This document shows, one piece after another, positions 17,265-24,867 of a DNA stretch of 64,000 nucleotides (position 1 is its first letter; each line of letters opens with the position of its first letter). The translations under genes and the position numbers were made by a program. The stretch is from the NCBI GenBank assembly GCA_025964675.1, contig JAOPYI010000192.1:1-64000 (forward strand), given 5' to 3'. A model generated the notes under the pieces. The model was not told the origin of the DNA, made no database searches, and saw only the letters and a list, made by a program, of their open reading frames with translations. The stretch comes from Sphaerisporangium sp. (GTDB lineage Bacteria > Actinomycetota > Actinomycetes > Streptosporangiales > Streptosporangiaceae).

Positions 17265-18583
17265 CAGCGCCCATGACGGGGAAGGACGTCTCTCCGGGGC
17301 TCGAGGCGGCGACCGTGGTCGACGCCGTGCTCGCCGACCTTCCGCGGCACCGTGGCGTGGTCGTCGACTCGCCACCGGGCGCGGGCAAGTCCACGCTGGT
17401 GGTACGGGCCGCCGGGCACCTGGCCGCCGCCGGCGAACCACTGATGATCATCGCTCAGACCAACGAGCAGGTCGACGACCTCATCGTCCGGCTGGCGGCC
17501 GAGCATCCCGGCCTGCCGATCGGGCGGCTCTCCGCCGCCGACTACCTCGTGCCGGAGAGGGTCATGGGCAAGGCGAGCGTCGGCACCAAGCTCCCCGAGC
17601 TCGGGGACCCCGCTGTGGTGGTCGCCACCGCGGACAAGTGGGCCTGGGTCGGCGACCGCAGGTGGCCGTGGGCCATCGTGGACGAGGCCTACCAGATGCG
17701 CTCGGACAAGCTGCTGCGCATCGCCGGGCTGTTCGAGCGGGCGCTGTTCGTCGGCGACCCCGGCCAGCTCGACCCGTTCTCGATCGTGGAGGGCGAGCGC
17801 TGGGCGGGCCTGTCGTGGGACCCGCTCCAGAGCGCGGTGGCGGTGCTGCTGCGCCACAACCCCGGCCTGCCCGTGCACCGGCTCCCGGTCTCCTGGAGGC
17901 TGCCCGCCACGGCCGCCCCCGTGGTGTCGGAGGCGTTCTACCCCTTCACCGGGTTCAAGGCCGGCACCGGGCCCGGCGAGCGGCGCCTGTCGTTCGCGGT
18001 GCAGGGCATGCGCACGGCGTACGACCTCGCTCTGGAGGAGGCGGCGGCCTCCGGCTGGGCGCTGTACGAGCTGCCGAGCCGGCACACCGTGCGCACGGAC
18101 GCCGAGGCCGTACAGGCCGTGGCCGTGCTGGCCACGCGACTCCTGCAGAGGGCGCCCCTCACGTTCTCCGAGCGGGGCGAGCGGCCGGTCACCCCCGAGC
18201 GCATCGCCGTCGGCGCGGCGCACCGCGACCAGGTGGCGGCGATCCAGGCCGCCGGGCTGCCCGCCGGCGTCACCGTGGACACCGCGAACCGCCTGCAGGG
18301 CCGGGAGTACGACGTCACGATCATCCTGCACCCCCTGTCGGGACGCAGGGACGCCACCGCGTTCCACCTGGAGTCGGGACGGCTGTGCGTGCTCACCTCG
18401 CGGCACCGGCACGCCTGCGTCGTGGTCGCCCGCGCGGGGATCCCCGAACTGCTCGACGCCCACCCGTCTGCCGACTCGGTGCAGCTGAACGTGCCGGTGA
18501 AGTTCCCCGACGGGTGGGAGGCCAACCAGGCCGTGCTCGCCCACCTCGCCAAGCACCGCGTCGAGGCGGCGCCGTTCCGCTGA
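17261..18583 (+). CDS. Superfamily 1B DNA helicase (Dna2/Upf1-like ATPase)
   Basis: 440 aa from the ATG at 17261, which overlaps the previous stop (ATGA) and has GGAGGAGG just upstream. Helicase motifs in order: I SPPGAGKST (37-45), Ia AQTNEQVD, II IVDEA (D141-E142), III VGDPGQLDP (164-172), SWRLP near 210, V TANRLQGREYD and VI TSRHRHA. The protein is compact and lacks the accessory barrel usually found in this class, which may be supplied by the preceding gene. ATP-driven unwinding would feed DNA to the Cas4-like nuclease encoded upstream. It ends the cluster. Confidence 0.88.
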   Translation: MTAPMTGKDVSPGLEAATVVDAVLADLPRHRGVVVDSPPGAGKSTLVVRAAGHLAAAGEPLMIIAQTNEQVDDLIVRLAAEHPGLPIGRLSAADYLVPERVMGKASVGTKLPELGDPAVVVATADKWAWVGDRRWPWAIVDEAYQMRSDKLLRIAGLFERALFVGDPGQLDPFSIVEGERWAGLSWDPLQSAVAVLLRHNPGLPVHRLPVSWRLPATAAPVVSEAFYPFTGFKAGTGPGERRLSFAVQGMRTAYDLALEEAAASGWALYELPSRHTVRTDAEAVQAVAVLATRLLQRAPLTFSERGERPVTPERIAVGAAHRDQVAAIQAAGLPAGVTVDTANRLQGREYDVTIILHPLSGRRDATAFHLESGRLCVLTSRHRHACVVVARAGIPELLDAHPSADSVQLNVPVKFPDGWEANQAVLAHLAKHRVEAAPFR

Positions 18584-18687
18584 TCCTTCCCGTCACGCGG
18601 CGGTTTCGCCGAACCGGCGGGTCGGGGGCCACCGCCGGGCGAGAATCGTGCGGAGCCCGGCGGGCGGCCCCTTCGGGAGGCTCCGGG

Positions 18688-19074
18688 TTACCCTTCACCC
18701 CTGATGACGGCGGCGCGGCCGTCCCACTGGCCCACCACCGCGCGGTTGTCCCGCCGTCCCTGACCGTGGCGGCTCCCCGGCTCCGCGGCCGCAGGCCGGC
18801 CATACAGCCGCCCCGCGACGGGACGGCCTTCCGGCCTGCCGCCCGCCACGTGGCCTTCCGGCCTGAGGGCCGTCGCCATGGGGGCTTGCGGCCGACCGGC
18901 TGCCGCCGGAAGGCTCCCCGGCCGGAGGGCCGTGCCGATCTCCGGCTCCGGACTGGTGGACGAGGCCATCAGCGCCAGGCCGATCAGCGCCAGCACCGCG
19001 ATCAGTATCAGGGCGAGTCCCGTGAGCATCAGAACGACCAGCAGGGTGTAGGCCGCGCCGATGAGCGCCATCAT
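18688..19074 (-). CDS. Small membrane protein with Arg/Pro/Gly-rich tail
   Basis: 128 aa from the ATG at 19074, with GAGGAGG 7 bases upstream. Residues 1-38 are almost entirely hydrophobic and could form one or two membrane helices. The tail repeats TALRP twice and is rich in GRP units. At DNA level GGCCTTCCGGCCTG recurs at 18825-18838 and 18852-18865 with further related palindromes, so part of the tail may have grown by duplication. Function unknown. It faces the helicase gene convergently with 104 bases between the stops. Confidence 0.5.
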   Translation of the reverse strand: MMALIGAAYTLLVVLMLTGLALILIAVLALIGLALMASSTSPEPEIGTALRPGSLPAAAGRPQAPMATALRPEGHVAGGRPEGRPVAGRLYGRPAAAEPGSRHGQGRRDNRAVVGQWDGRAAVIRGEG

Positions 19075-19219
19075 CGCCCATCCTCCTCTTCTGTTGTCGC
19101 GGTGGGACACGTGCCCCGGATGGGCACGCTCACACGCAGGTGAAACTATTGATTCTCCTGTATGTCAAAGGCGATTGACACGCTTGCGGGCCTGCTGTGA
19201 CGCGGGGGACGCCGGTGGC

Positions 19220-20152
19220 TCAGGCCCCCGGCATGCTGTCGAGGCGGCGCAGGATCACACCCTCGCGCAGCGCCCAGGGGCAGATCTCCAGCTCGCGCAG
19301 GTCGAACAGGTCCATCGTGGCGTCGGCAACGACGGCGCCCGCGAGCAGCTGCGGCGCGCGCCCCACCGAGACACCTGGCAACCCGGCACGCTGGGACTTG
19401 CTCATCGTGGTGAGACGCTCGGTCCAACGTGACAGATCGTCGTGGCCCAGCACCCGCTTGACGTGTGCCCCCTCCCCCGACGGAGCGGCGCCGGCGATCC
19501 TGGCGAGCTGCTTGAACGTCTTGGACGTGGCCACGGCGTGGTCCGCGCGGCCGTACCTCACCACATCACCGACGACCCTGCCGATCTCCGCCCGCACCTG
19601 CCGGCGCATGCCCCGTACCTCCTCGGCGGGAGGTGGGTCTGCGCTGAACCACTCGCGGGTCATGCGCCCGGCGCCGAGGGGAAGGGAGACCGCCACGTCC
19701 GGCGCCTCCTCCACGCCCGAGGCGATCTCCAGGGAGCCGCCGCCGATGTCCAGCACCAGCAGCCGCCCGGACGACCACCCGAACCAGCGTCGCACCGCGA
19801 GAAACGTCAGCCGCGCCTCGTCCTGCCCGGAGAGCACCTGGACGTCCACCTCCGTGGCGGACCGCAGGCGGGCGAGGACCTCCTCGCCGTTGACAGCCTC
19901 GCGCACGGCTGAGGTGGCGAAGGCCATGATGTCCTCCACGCCTTTGTCCTCGGCGATCCGCAGCGACTCCTCGACGAACCGCCGCAGCTCGCGCTCGCCC
20001 CCGGATGACAGTTTGTTGCCGTCGTGCATGTGCTCCGCCAGCCGAAGCTCGGCCTTGTGCGAGTACGCCGGCAACGGCTGAGCGCCCCTGTGGGCATCCA
20101 CCACCAGAAGATGCACCGTGTTGGAGCCAATGTCGAGGACACCGAGTCGCAT
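19220..20152 (-). CDS. Ppx/GppA-family phosphatase (exopolyphosphatase-like)
   Basis: 310 aa. The ASKHA fold signature is present: [13 protein letters not shown] (phosphate 1), then SAVREAVNG and SGQDEARL, then [10 protein letters not shown] (phosphate 2) and LPLGAGRMT. It hydrolyses polyphosphate or pppGpp. At 310 residues it has only the two-domain core found in actinobacterial Ppx1 and Ppx2 proteins. The ATG is followed at once by the conserved RLGVLDIGS, which fixes the start. It is apparently monocistronic. Confidence 0.93.
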   Translation of the reverse strand: MRLGVLDIGSNTVHLLVVDAHRGAQPLPAYSHKAELRLAEHMHDGNKLSSGGERELRRFVEESLRIAEDKGVEDIMAFATSAVREAVNGEEVLARLRSATEVDVQVLSGQDEARLTFLAVRRWFGWSSGRLLVLDIGGGSLEIASGVEEAPDVAVSLPLGAGRMTREWFSADPPPAEEVRGMRRQVRAEIGRVVGDVVRYGRADHAVATSKTFKQLARIAGAAPSGEGAHVKRVLGHDDLSRWTERLTTMSKSQRAGLPGVSVGRAPQLLAGAVVADATMDLFDLRELEICPWALREGVILRRLDSMPGA

Positions 20153-20327
20153 GAGCCGACGCTACTACCTGCCGGGAATCACCCGGAAAGATCCCTGCTC
20201 AGCTTCAGGCGGTTGTGGCCGCCCTTACGGGCCGTCGCGACCACGCCGGACCAGGCGGCGGGGAGGTGGTTCCCAGCTGGTCCGCGAGTTGAAGGTAGCG
20301 TTGACCAGGGAAGGCTGCCCGGGTGCC

Positions 20328-20741
20328 TCAGGCGCCGAGGGCCACCACGGCGATCGAGACCGTCAGTAGTACCGCGCCGACGCCCGCGAAGACCGCGCCG
20401 ATGCCGGTTCCGCCACCCCAGAAGCTGTCCACGCGCATGCGAGCCGGATCGGCCGGGTCGTACAGCACCGGCACCTGGCCGCCGACCGGGGCCACCGGCG
20501 GGTTGCTCCCGAAGTTGGGCTCGGCCTCGACCTGCTGGCCGTTCAGCGTGGTGAACCTGATGGTCGGGTAGTAGACCGTGCCGTTGTCGCCGCGGCTCGG
20601 GCGCAGCCGTACCACGTGGCCGGAGACCCGCTGCGCGATCCGGCGGAAGTCGCGGGTGGACATCAGCAGGCCGGTGCCGATCCCGCCGAAGACGAGTGCG
20701 GCGAGGCCGAAGCCGAGCACGATCCAGGCGCTGGTGGACAC
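20328..20741 (-). CDS. DUF3592-like small membrane protein
   Basis: 137 aa, GTG start with AAGGAG upstream. Two membrane helices (about 6-27 and 112-134) flank an extracytoplasmic beta domain with GTVYYPTIRFTT, VPVLYDPADPARMRV and DSFWGG. This pattern of variable-sugar-like DUF3592 proteins is common in actinobacteria. Function unknown. It is separated from ppx (175 bases) and from the MFS gene (188 bases) and may be transcribed alone. Confidence 0.75.
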   Translation of the reverse strand: MSTSAWIVLGFGLAALVFGGIGTGLLMSTRDFRRIAQRVSGHVVRLRPSRGDNGTVYYPTIRFTTLNGQQVEAEPNFGSNPPVAPVGGQVPVLYDPADPARMRVDSFWGGGTGIGAVFAGVGAVLLTVSIAVVALGA

Positions 20742-20929
20742 GCGGACTCCTTGTTCGCAGGGGGTGCGCCCACACTAGGGGCCCGGGCTTGCGGACGGCT
20801 TGCCGTGCCCTTGACGCGGCCTGCCCGCCCTCGAGACCGAACGGGCCCGCGCGCCTGAGCCGGGACGCGGCGACGGCCGTGACCACGTTGGTGATCACGG
20901 CCGCCGGCGTGAAGCGGGAAGGCCGGGCG

Positions 20930-22543
20930 TCAGTCCAAGGCGCCCACGGCCGCCGTGGCCTTGGTCGAGTCGTCTTCGGGCCCGGACTCCTCGCCCGGAG
21001 CGGCGGGGCCGCCCCGCAGCGGGATCTCCTTGACGAAGGCGGCCAGCACCGGCACCAGGACCGCGAAGAAGATCGCCCAGAAGAACACGCTGGAGATGGA
21101 CGAGGCCAGCGAGTCCAGGAAGCCGTTCCTCACCTGGGCGGGAAGCTGGGACAGCGCGGCGGGGTCGAGCCGGCCGCCACCGCCCTCCGCCATCTGCGCG
21201 GCCTGCGGCCCGAGCTTGTCGGTCAGGTTGGACGTGAGCTGGCGGTTGAAGATCGCTCCGAAGAGCGACACCCCGAACGATCCGCCGATGGACCGGAAGA
21301 ACGTGGAGGCGCTGCTCGCCACGCCGAGGTCCTTCTGCTCGACGCTGTTCTGCGCGATCAGCATGGTGGTCTGCATGAGACCGCCCATGCCGAGGCCCAG
21401 GACGGCGATGAACACGCCGGTCTCCCAGCGGGCGGTGTGGAGGTCCTGGAGAGAGAGGAGCCACATGGCGAGAGCCATGAGCACGCCGCCGGCGATCGGG
21501 AAGATCTTGTACTTCCCGGTCTTGGTGATCGCCTGCCCGACGAAGAGCGAGACCACCATCGCGGCCGCCATCATCGGGAGCAGCAGCAGGCCCGAGTTGG
21601 TCGCCGAGGCGCCCTGGACCGTCTGCTGGAACAGCGGCAGGAAGTTGATCGCGCCGAACATGGCGAAACCGAGCAGGAAGCCGATCAGCGAGATGAGCGT
21701 GAAGTTGCGGTTGGCGAACACGTGCAACGGCATGATCGGCTCGGCGACCCGGCGCTCCACCGGGACGAAGATCGCGAGCGAGATCACCGCGACCGCCACC
21801 AGGCCGAGGATCTGCCAGGAGCCCCACGCGTACTGGTTGCCGCCCCACGTGGTGATGAGGACGAGCGCGGTGATGCCCACGGCAAGCAGGCCCGCGCCGA
21901 GCCAGTCGATGCGGTGCTCGGTGCGGTACTTCGGCAGGTGCAGCCGGAAGACCAGGAGCACGAATGCCACGGCACCGACGGGCAGGTTGACGTAGAAGGC
22001 CCAGCGCCAGTTCAGGTGGTCGGTGATGAAGCCGCCGACCAGCGGGCCGGCGATCATCGCCAGCGACATCATCGCGGCCATGATGCCCTGGTAGCGGCCA
22101 CGCTCGCGGGGCGGCACCAGGTCCCCGATGATCGCCATGGCGTTCACCATCAGACCGCCCGCTCCGAGGCCCTGGACGGCGCGGAAGGCGATGAGCTCAC
22201 CCATGCCGCCGGAGGTTCCGCCGAACAGCTCGGAACCGGCCATGCCGCATAGGACCGAGCCGAGCATGAAGATGGCGATCGACGCGAGGAAGATGGCCTT
22301 GCGGCCGTAAAGGTCGCCGATCTTGCCCCAGATCGGCGTCGAGACCGTGGTCCCCAGAACGTACGCGGTGACCACCCAGGAGAGGTGGGCCAGGCCGCCG
22401 AGCTCGCCGACGATGCGAGGCATCGCGGTACCGACGATCATGTTGTCGAGCATGGCCAGGATCATCGCGAGCATCAGCCCTGGCAGGACGACCATGACCT
22501 CTCGCCGGCGACCCGGAACGGCCTCAGCCGCGGTCTCCGTCAT
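20930..22543 (-). CDS. MFS multidrug exporter, DHA2 (14-TMS) family
   Basis: 537 aa, about 14 membrane helices. Motif A reads GKIGDLYGRK, with DNMIVGTAMPRI in helix 1 and motif C-like GPLVGGFITDHLNW, as in EmrB/QacA exporters. The C-terminal tail is acidic and Pro-rich. It exports toxic compounds using the proton gradient. AAGGGGG precedes the ATG. It is divergent from a TetR gene 126 bases away, with palindromic operators in between, so it is probably repressed by that regulator and induced by a substrate. Confidence 0.93.
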   Translation of the reverse strand: MTETAAEAVPGRRREVMVVLPGLMLAMILAMLDNMIVGTAMPRIVGELGGLAHLSWVVTAYVLGTTVSTPIWGKIGDLYGRKAIFLASIAIFMLGSVLCGMAGSELFGGTSGGMGELIAFRAVQGLGAGGLMVNAMAIIGDLVPPRERGRYQGIMAAMMSLAMIAGPLVGGFITDHLNWRWAFYVNLPVGAVAFVLLVFRLHLPKYRTEHRIDWLGAGLLAVGITALVLITTWGGNQYAWGSWQILGLVAVAVISLAIFVPVERRVAEPIMPLHVFANRNFTLISLIGFLLGFAMFGAINFLPLFQQTVQGASATNSGLLLLPMMAAAMVVSLFVGQAITKTGKYKIFPIAGGVLMALAMWLLSLQDLHTARWETGVFIAVLGLGMGGLMQTTMLIAQNSVEQKDLGVASSASTFFRSIGGSFGVSLFGAIFNRQLTSNLTDKLGPQAAQMAEGGGGRLDPAALSQLPAQVRNGFLDSLASSISSVFFWAIFFAVLVPVLAAFVKEIPLRGGPAAPGEESGPEDDSTKATAAVGALD

Positions 22544-22569
22544 TGTTTTACGCCCCCTTGAGGAAAGGT

Positions 22570-22639
22570 TACTTACTTGTCGACCGGTTAGTGACTACAC
22601 TGCCACGGTAGAGGCCTTACTTGTCGGCCGTCAAGTAAG
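22570..22639. promoter_or_regulatory. TetR operators and exporter promoter
   Basis: A perfect inverted repeat CTTACTTG / CAAGTAAG (22616-22623 and 22632-22639, 8-base spacer) is followed on the exporter side by a second, looser copy starting ACTTACTTGTCG (22571-22594). The exporter promoter on the minus strand can be read as -35 TTGACG (22629-22634) and -10 TACCGT (22605-22610) with an 18-base spacer. The first palindrome therefore covers the -35 and spacer, as expected for repression by the adjacent TetR. Confidence 0.75.
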
Positions 22640-22669
22640 TTAGGGGATCCAGGGAGCGTCTGAGGAGCC

Positions 22670-23236
22670 ATGAGGGAACACACCGACACGCGGGCCCGCA
22701 TCCAGGAGGTCGCTCTCAAGCTCTTCACCGAGCAAGGCTACGAGGCGACGTCGCTGCGGGAGATCGCCGAGGCCCTCGGAGTGACCAAGGCGGCGCTCTA
22801 CTATCACTTCAGGACCAAGGACGACATCGTCGCGGGCCTCGCCGAGGACCACCGGGCCACCATGGAACACCTCATCAAGTGGGCCCAGGACCAGCCTTCC
22901 ACGCTCGAGACGAAGCGCGAGTTCATCCGGCGCTACACCGACGAGCTCTTCGGCAGCCACCACCACGCGTTCATGAGGTTCATGGAGCGCAACCAGACCG
23001 CGCTGCGCGACCACCCGAAGGTCGAGAGGATGCGCTCCCTCATGACCAGGCTCGTAGGGGTCCTGTGGGACGAGGACGCCACCACCGCGCAGCGCCTCAG
23101 GAGCTCGATGGCGATCTTCACGCTGCACGCGAGCTGGTTCGTGCTGAAAGACGACAAGATCAGCGACGAGGAGCGCAAGGCGGCGGCCCTGCAGATCGCC
23201 CTGGAGCTCATCGAGCCCCCTCCGTCCCCCCGCTGA
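22670..23236 (+). CDS. TetR-family repressor of the adjacent exporter
   Basis: 188 aa. The N-terminal helix-turn-helix is textbook (ARIQEVALKLF, TSLREIAEALGVTKAALYYHF). The C-terminal ligand domain (about 60-180) is unassigned. Divergent position, the shared operator region and the exporter next door indicate that it represses the MFS gene and itself, and responds to the drug that the pump exports. Confidence 0.92.
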   Translation: MREHTDTRARIQEVALKLFTEQGYEATSLREIAEALGVTKAALYYHFRTKDDIVAGLAEDHRATMEHLIKWAQDQPSTLETKREFIRRYTDELFGSHHHAFMRFMERNQTALRDHPKVERMRSLMTRLVGVLWDEDATTAQRLRSSMAIFTLHASWFVLKDDKISDEERKAAALQIALELIEPPPSPR

Positions 23237-23311
23237 CCCGCCCTGCCCGCGGACGCCGCCCGGTCCACCCGGCGACGACGGGGACCCGTCTCCCAGCCTA
23301 AGATCGGAGGC

Positions 23312-24046
23312 ATGTACCGGGGGACGATCGGCGACCTCTATCGCTGGCCGGTGAAGTCACTGCGCGGCGAGCGGGTGACCACCGCGCTGCTGGACCATCG
23401 CGGCATGGCAGGCGACCGGGCGTTCTCCCTGGTCGACGAGCGGCCCGGCCGCGCGGGCGACCGGCTCACCGTACGCCAGACGCCGAGGATGCTCGCGTGG
23501 GAGGCCGCCTACCCCGCCACCTGCGACGGCTCCCCCGAGCCGCCCGGCGACCCCGTGCTGTACTCCGAGGGCGGCGCGTGGGCCTGGGACGACCCCGGCC
23601 TCCCCGCCGCGCTGGCGGAGGCGTACGGCATCCCGCTGTCGTTGCGCGCCGCGGACGGGCAGCAGGATCGCGGGCCCACGGTGCTGGTCACCTTCGAGGC
23701 GTCGCGCCGGGCCCTCGCCGAGGAGCTGGGGTCGGAGGTCGACCTGCTGCGCTTCCGGCCCAACGTCCACCTCGACCTGGACGCCCCCGCGTTCGCGGAG
23801 GAGTCCTTCGGCGGCGAACTCACGATCACCGCCGGAGAGGCCGTGCTCGGCCTGACGGGTGACGACACCGGGCCCTGCGTCCGGTGCGCGGTGCCGAGCT
23901 GGGATCGGTACGGGCGCGAGCGCTGGCCCCTGCTGCGGAAGCACCTCATCGCCGAGCACGCGAACACGTTCGGTCTGATCATGCGGGTGGTCCGGCCCGG
24001 CACCGTCCGCGTCGGCGACCCCGCCTCGATCCAGGCGGGCGTGTAG
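23312..24046 (+). CDS. MOSC domain protein
   Basis: 244 aa; GGAGG stands 5 bases before the ATG. An N-terminal MOSC_N beta-barrel (LYRWPVKSLRGE, GDRAFSLVD) leads to the MOSC domain with FRPNVHLD and the conserved cysteine motif GPCVRCAVP. MOSC proteins bind molybdenum cofactor or sulfur at this Cys (YiiM and mARC-like). The substrate is unknown. No partner ferredoxin or reductase gene is adjacent. Confidence 0.9.
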   Translation: MYRGTIGDLYRWPVKSLRGERVTTALLDHRGMAGDRAFSLVDERPGRAGDRLTVRQTPRMLAWEAAYPATCDGSPEPPGDPVLYSEGGAWAWDDPGLPAALAEAYGIPLSLRAADGQQDRGPTVLVTFEASRRALAEELGSEVDLLRFRPNVHLDLDAPAFAEESFGGELTITAGEAVLGLTGDDTGPCVRCAVPSWDRYGRERWPLLRKHLIAEHANTFGLIMRVVRPGTVRVGDPASIQAGV

Positions 24047-24056
24047 GGGCGGCCGC

Positions 24057-24290
24057 TCAGAGCGCGGGTGGTCTGCCGCCCGCTCCGAAGTGGGTCTCGT
24101 GGCTCCACAGGTGGGTACATCCCGGGCACTGCACGTGCAGGACGCTTCCGGTGGTGCTCAGCAGGTAACGCCAGTGATCCCGGCAGTTGCGGCCCGAGCC
24201 GCAGTCCGCGCAGTTCCTGTCGTCACGGCATCGGGGGCAGGAGATCCAGGCGCGGCGGGCGATGTCGGCGTGGGGGTCAATCGGAAGCAC
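24057..24290 (-). CDS. Small zinc-ribbon-like protein
   Basis: 77 aa from a GTG at 24290 with AGAGG upstream. It overlaps the end of the preceding small gene by 14 bases. Seven Cys are arranged as CPRC (18-21), C27, C30, C36 and CPGC (55-58), with nearby His, which suggests one or two zinc sites. Function unknown. Probably translated with the gene upstream as a pair. A longer frame through the neighbouring gene is unlikely to be used. Confidence 0.6.
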   Translation of the reverse strand: MLPIDPHADIARRAWISCPRCRDDRNCADCGSGRNCRDHWRYLLSTTGSVLHVQCPGCTHLWSHETHFGAGGRPPAL

Positions 24291-24525
24291 GGCCTGCCTC
24301 TCGTCGCGGGAGCACGCCTGCCGCCACGAGCATGTCGTAGGTCTCTCGCTGCCCCTCGTCCAGATCGGAGTAGAGCAGGTCGTACGCCTGTTGCTCGGCC
24401 CGCATGACCGCCAGGGGATCCCAGTCCGCACCGAGGGCGGCGACCACCTCGGCACGCCTGCGTGCCTCGTGGAGCGAGAGATCCATCTCGAAGACGATGT
24501 GCGCGCGACCGCTGTCGTGGCTCAT
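24277..24525 (-). CDS. Small helical protein of unknown function
   Basis: 82 aa from the ATG at 24525, preceded by GGGAAG. It begins with HIVFEMDLSLHEARRRAEVV and continues as charged helices (DLDEGQRETYDMLVAAG). Conserved-looking small actinobacterial protein, family not named with confidence. It overlaps the zinc-ribbon gene, so the two products may act together. Confidence 0.6.
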   Translation of the reverse strand: MSHDSGRAHIVFEMDLSLHEARRRAEVVAALGADWDPLAVMRAEQQAYDLLYSDLDEGQRETYDMLVAAGVLPRREAGRASD

Positions 24526-24867
24526 GACGCGACTTCCCGTAGAACGATGAACGGATGAGACGTGGTCTGCGAGAGCGACGGAGCCCCCGCTCGTGACCAC
24601 TCAGGCTTCCTTGGGGAAGGAAGACCTCACACGGACGCTTATTTGCCCGTTTATATACCTTATGTCGTTTTAGGGCCGTCGTCATCACCCGCCCCGCGGA
24701 GATCGATCACCGCCCGGCACTGACACGCGAGGACCGCCAAACGATGGCCGGCGCTCCCATAGGGGACCGGTGCTCCCGCCGGCGAAACCCCGGGCACGGG
24801 TTCCGCTTGCTTACTAGGACGTCCTACAATTTAGTAGGACGTCCTAGTAACTGCCTGAGGAGCGCCG
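24526..24867. other. Intergenic region between small-gene pair and icmF
   Basis: 342 bases without a credible gene. An A+T-rich patch (24640-24670, including TATATA) may hold the promoter of the minus-strand pair. The icmF side holds the large palindrome described separately. Confidence 0.6.
24811..24850. promoter_or_regulatory. Large perfect palindromic operator upstream of icmF
   Basis: Two 16-base arms (24811-24826 and 24835-24850) are perfect reverse complements around an 8-base spacer. Each arm contains its own palindrome TAGGACGTCCTA (24815-24826 and 24835-24846), centred 20 bases apart, so two dimers could bind side by side. TACAAT (24825-24830) in the spacer is a good -10 box, so bound protein would cover the promoter. 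The regulator, probably a TetR-type protein of acyl-CoA metabolism, is not encoded next to it. Confidence 0.75.
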
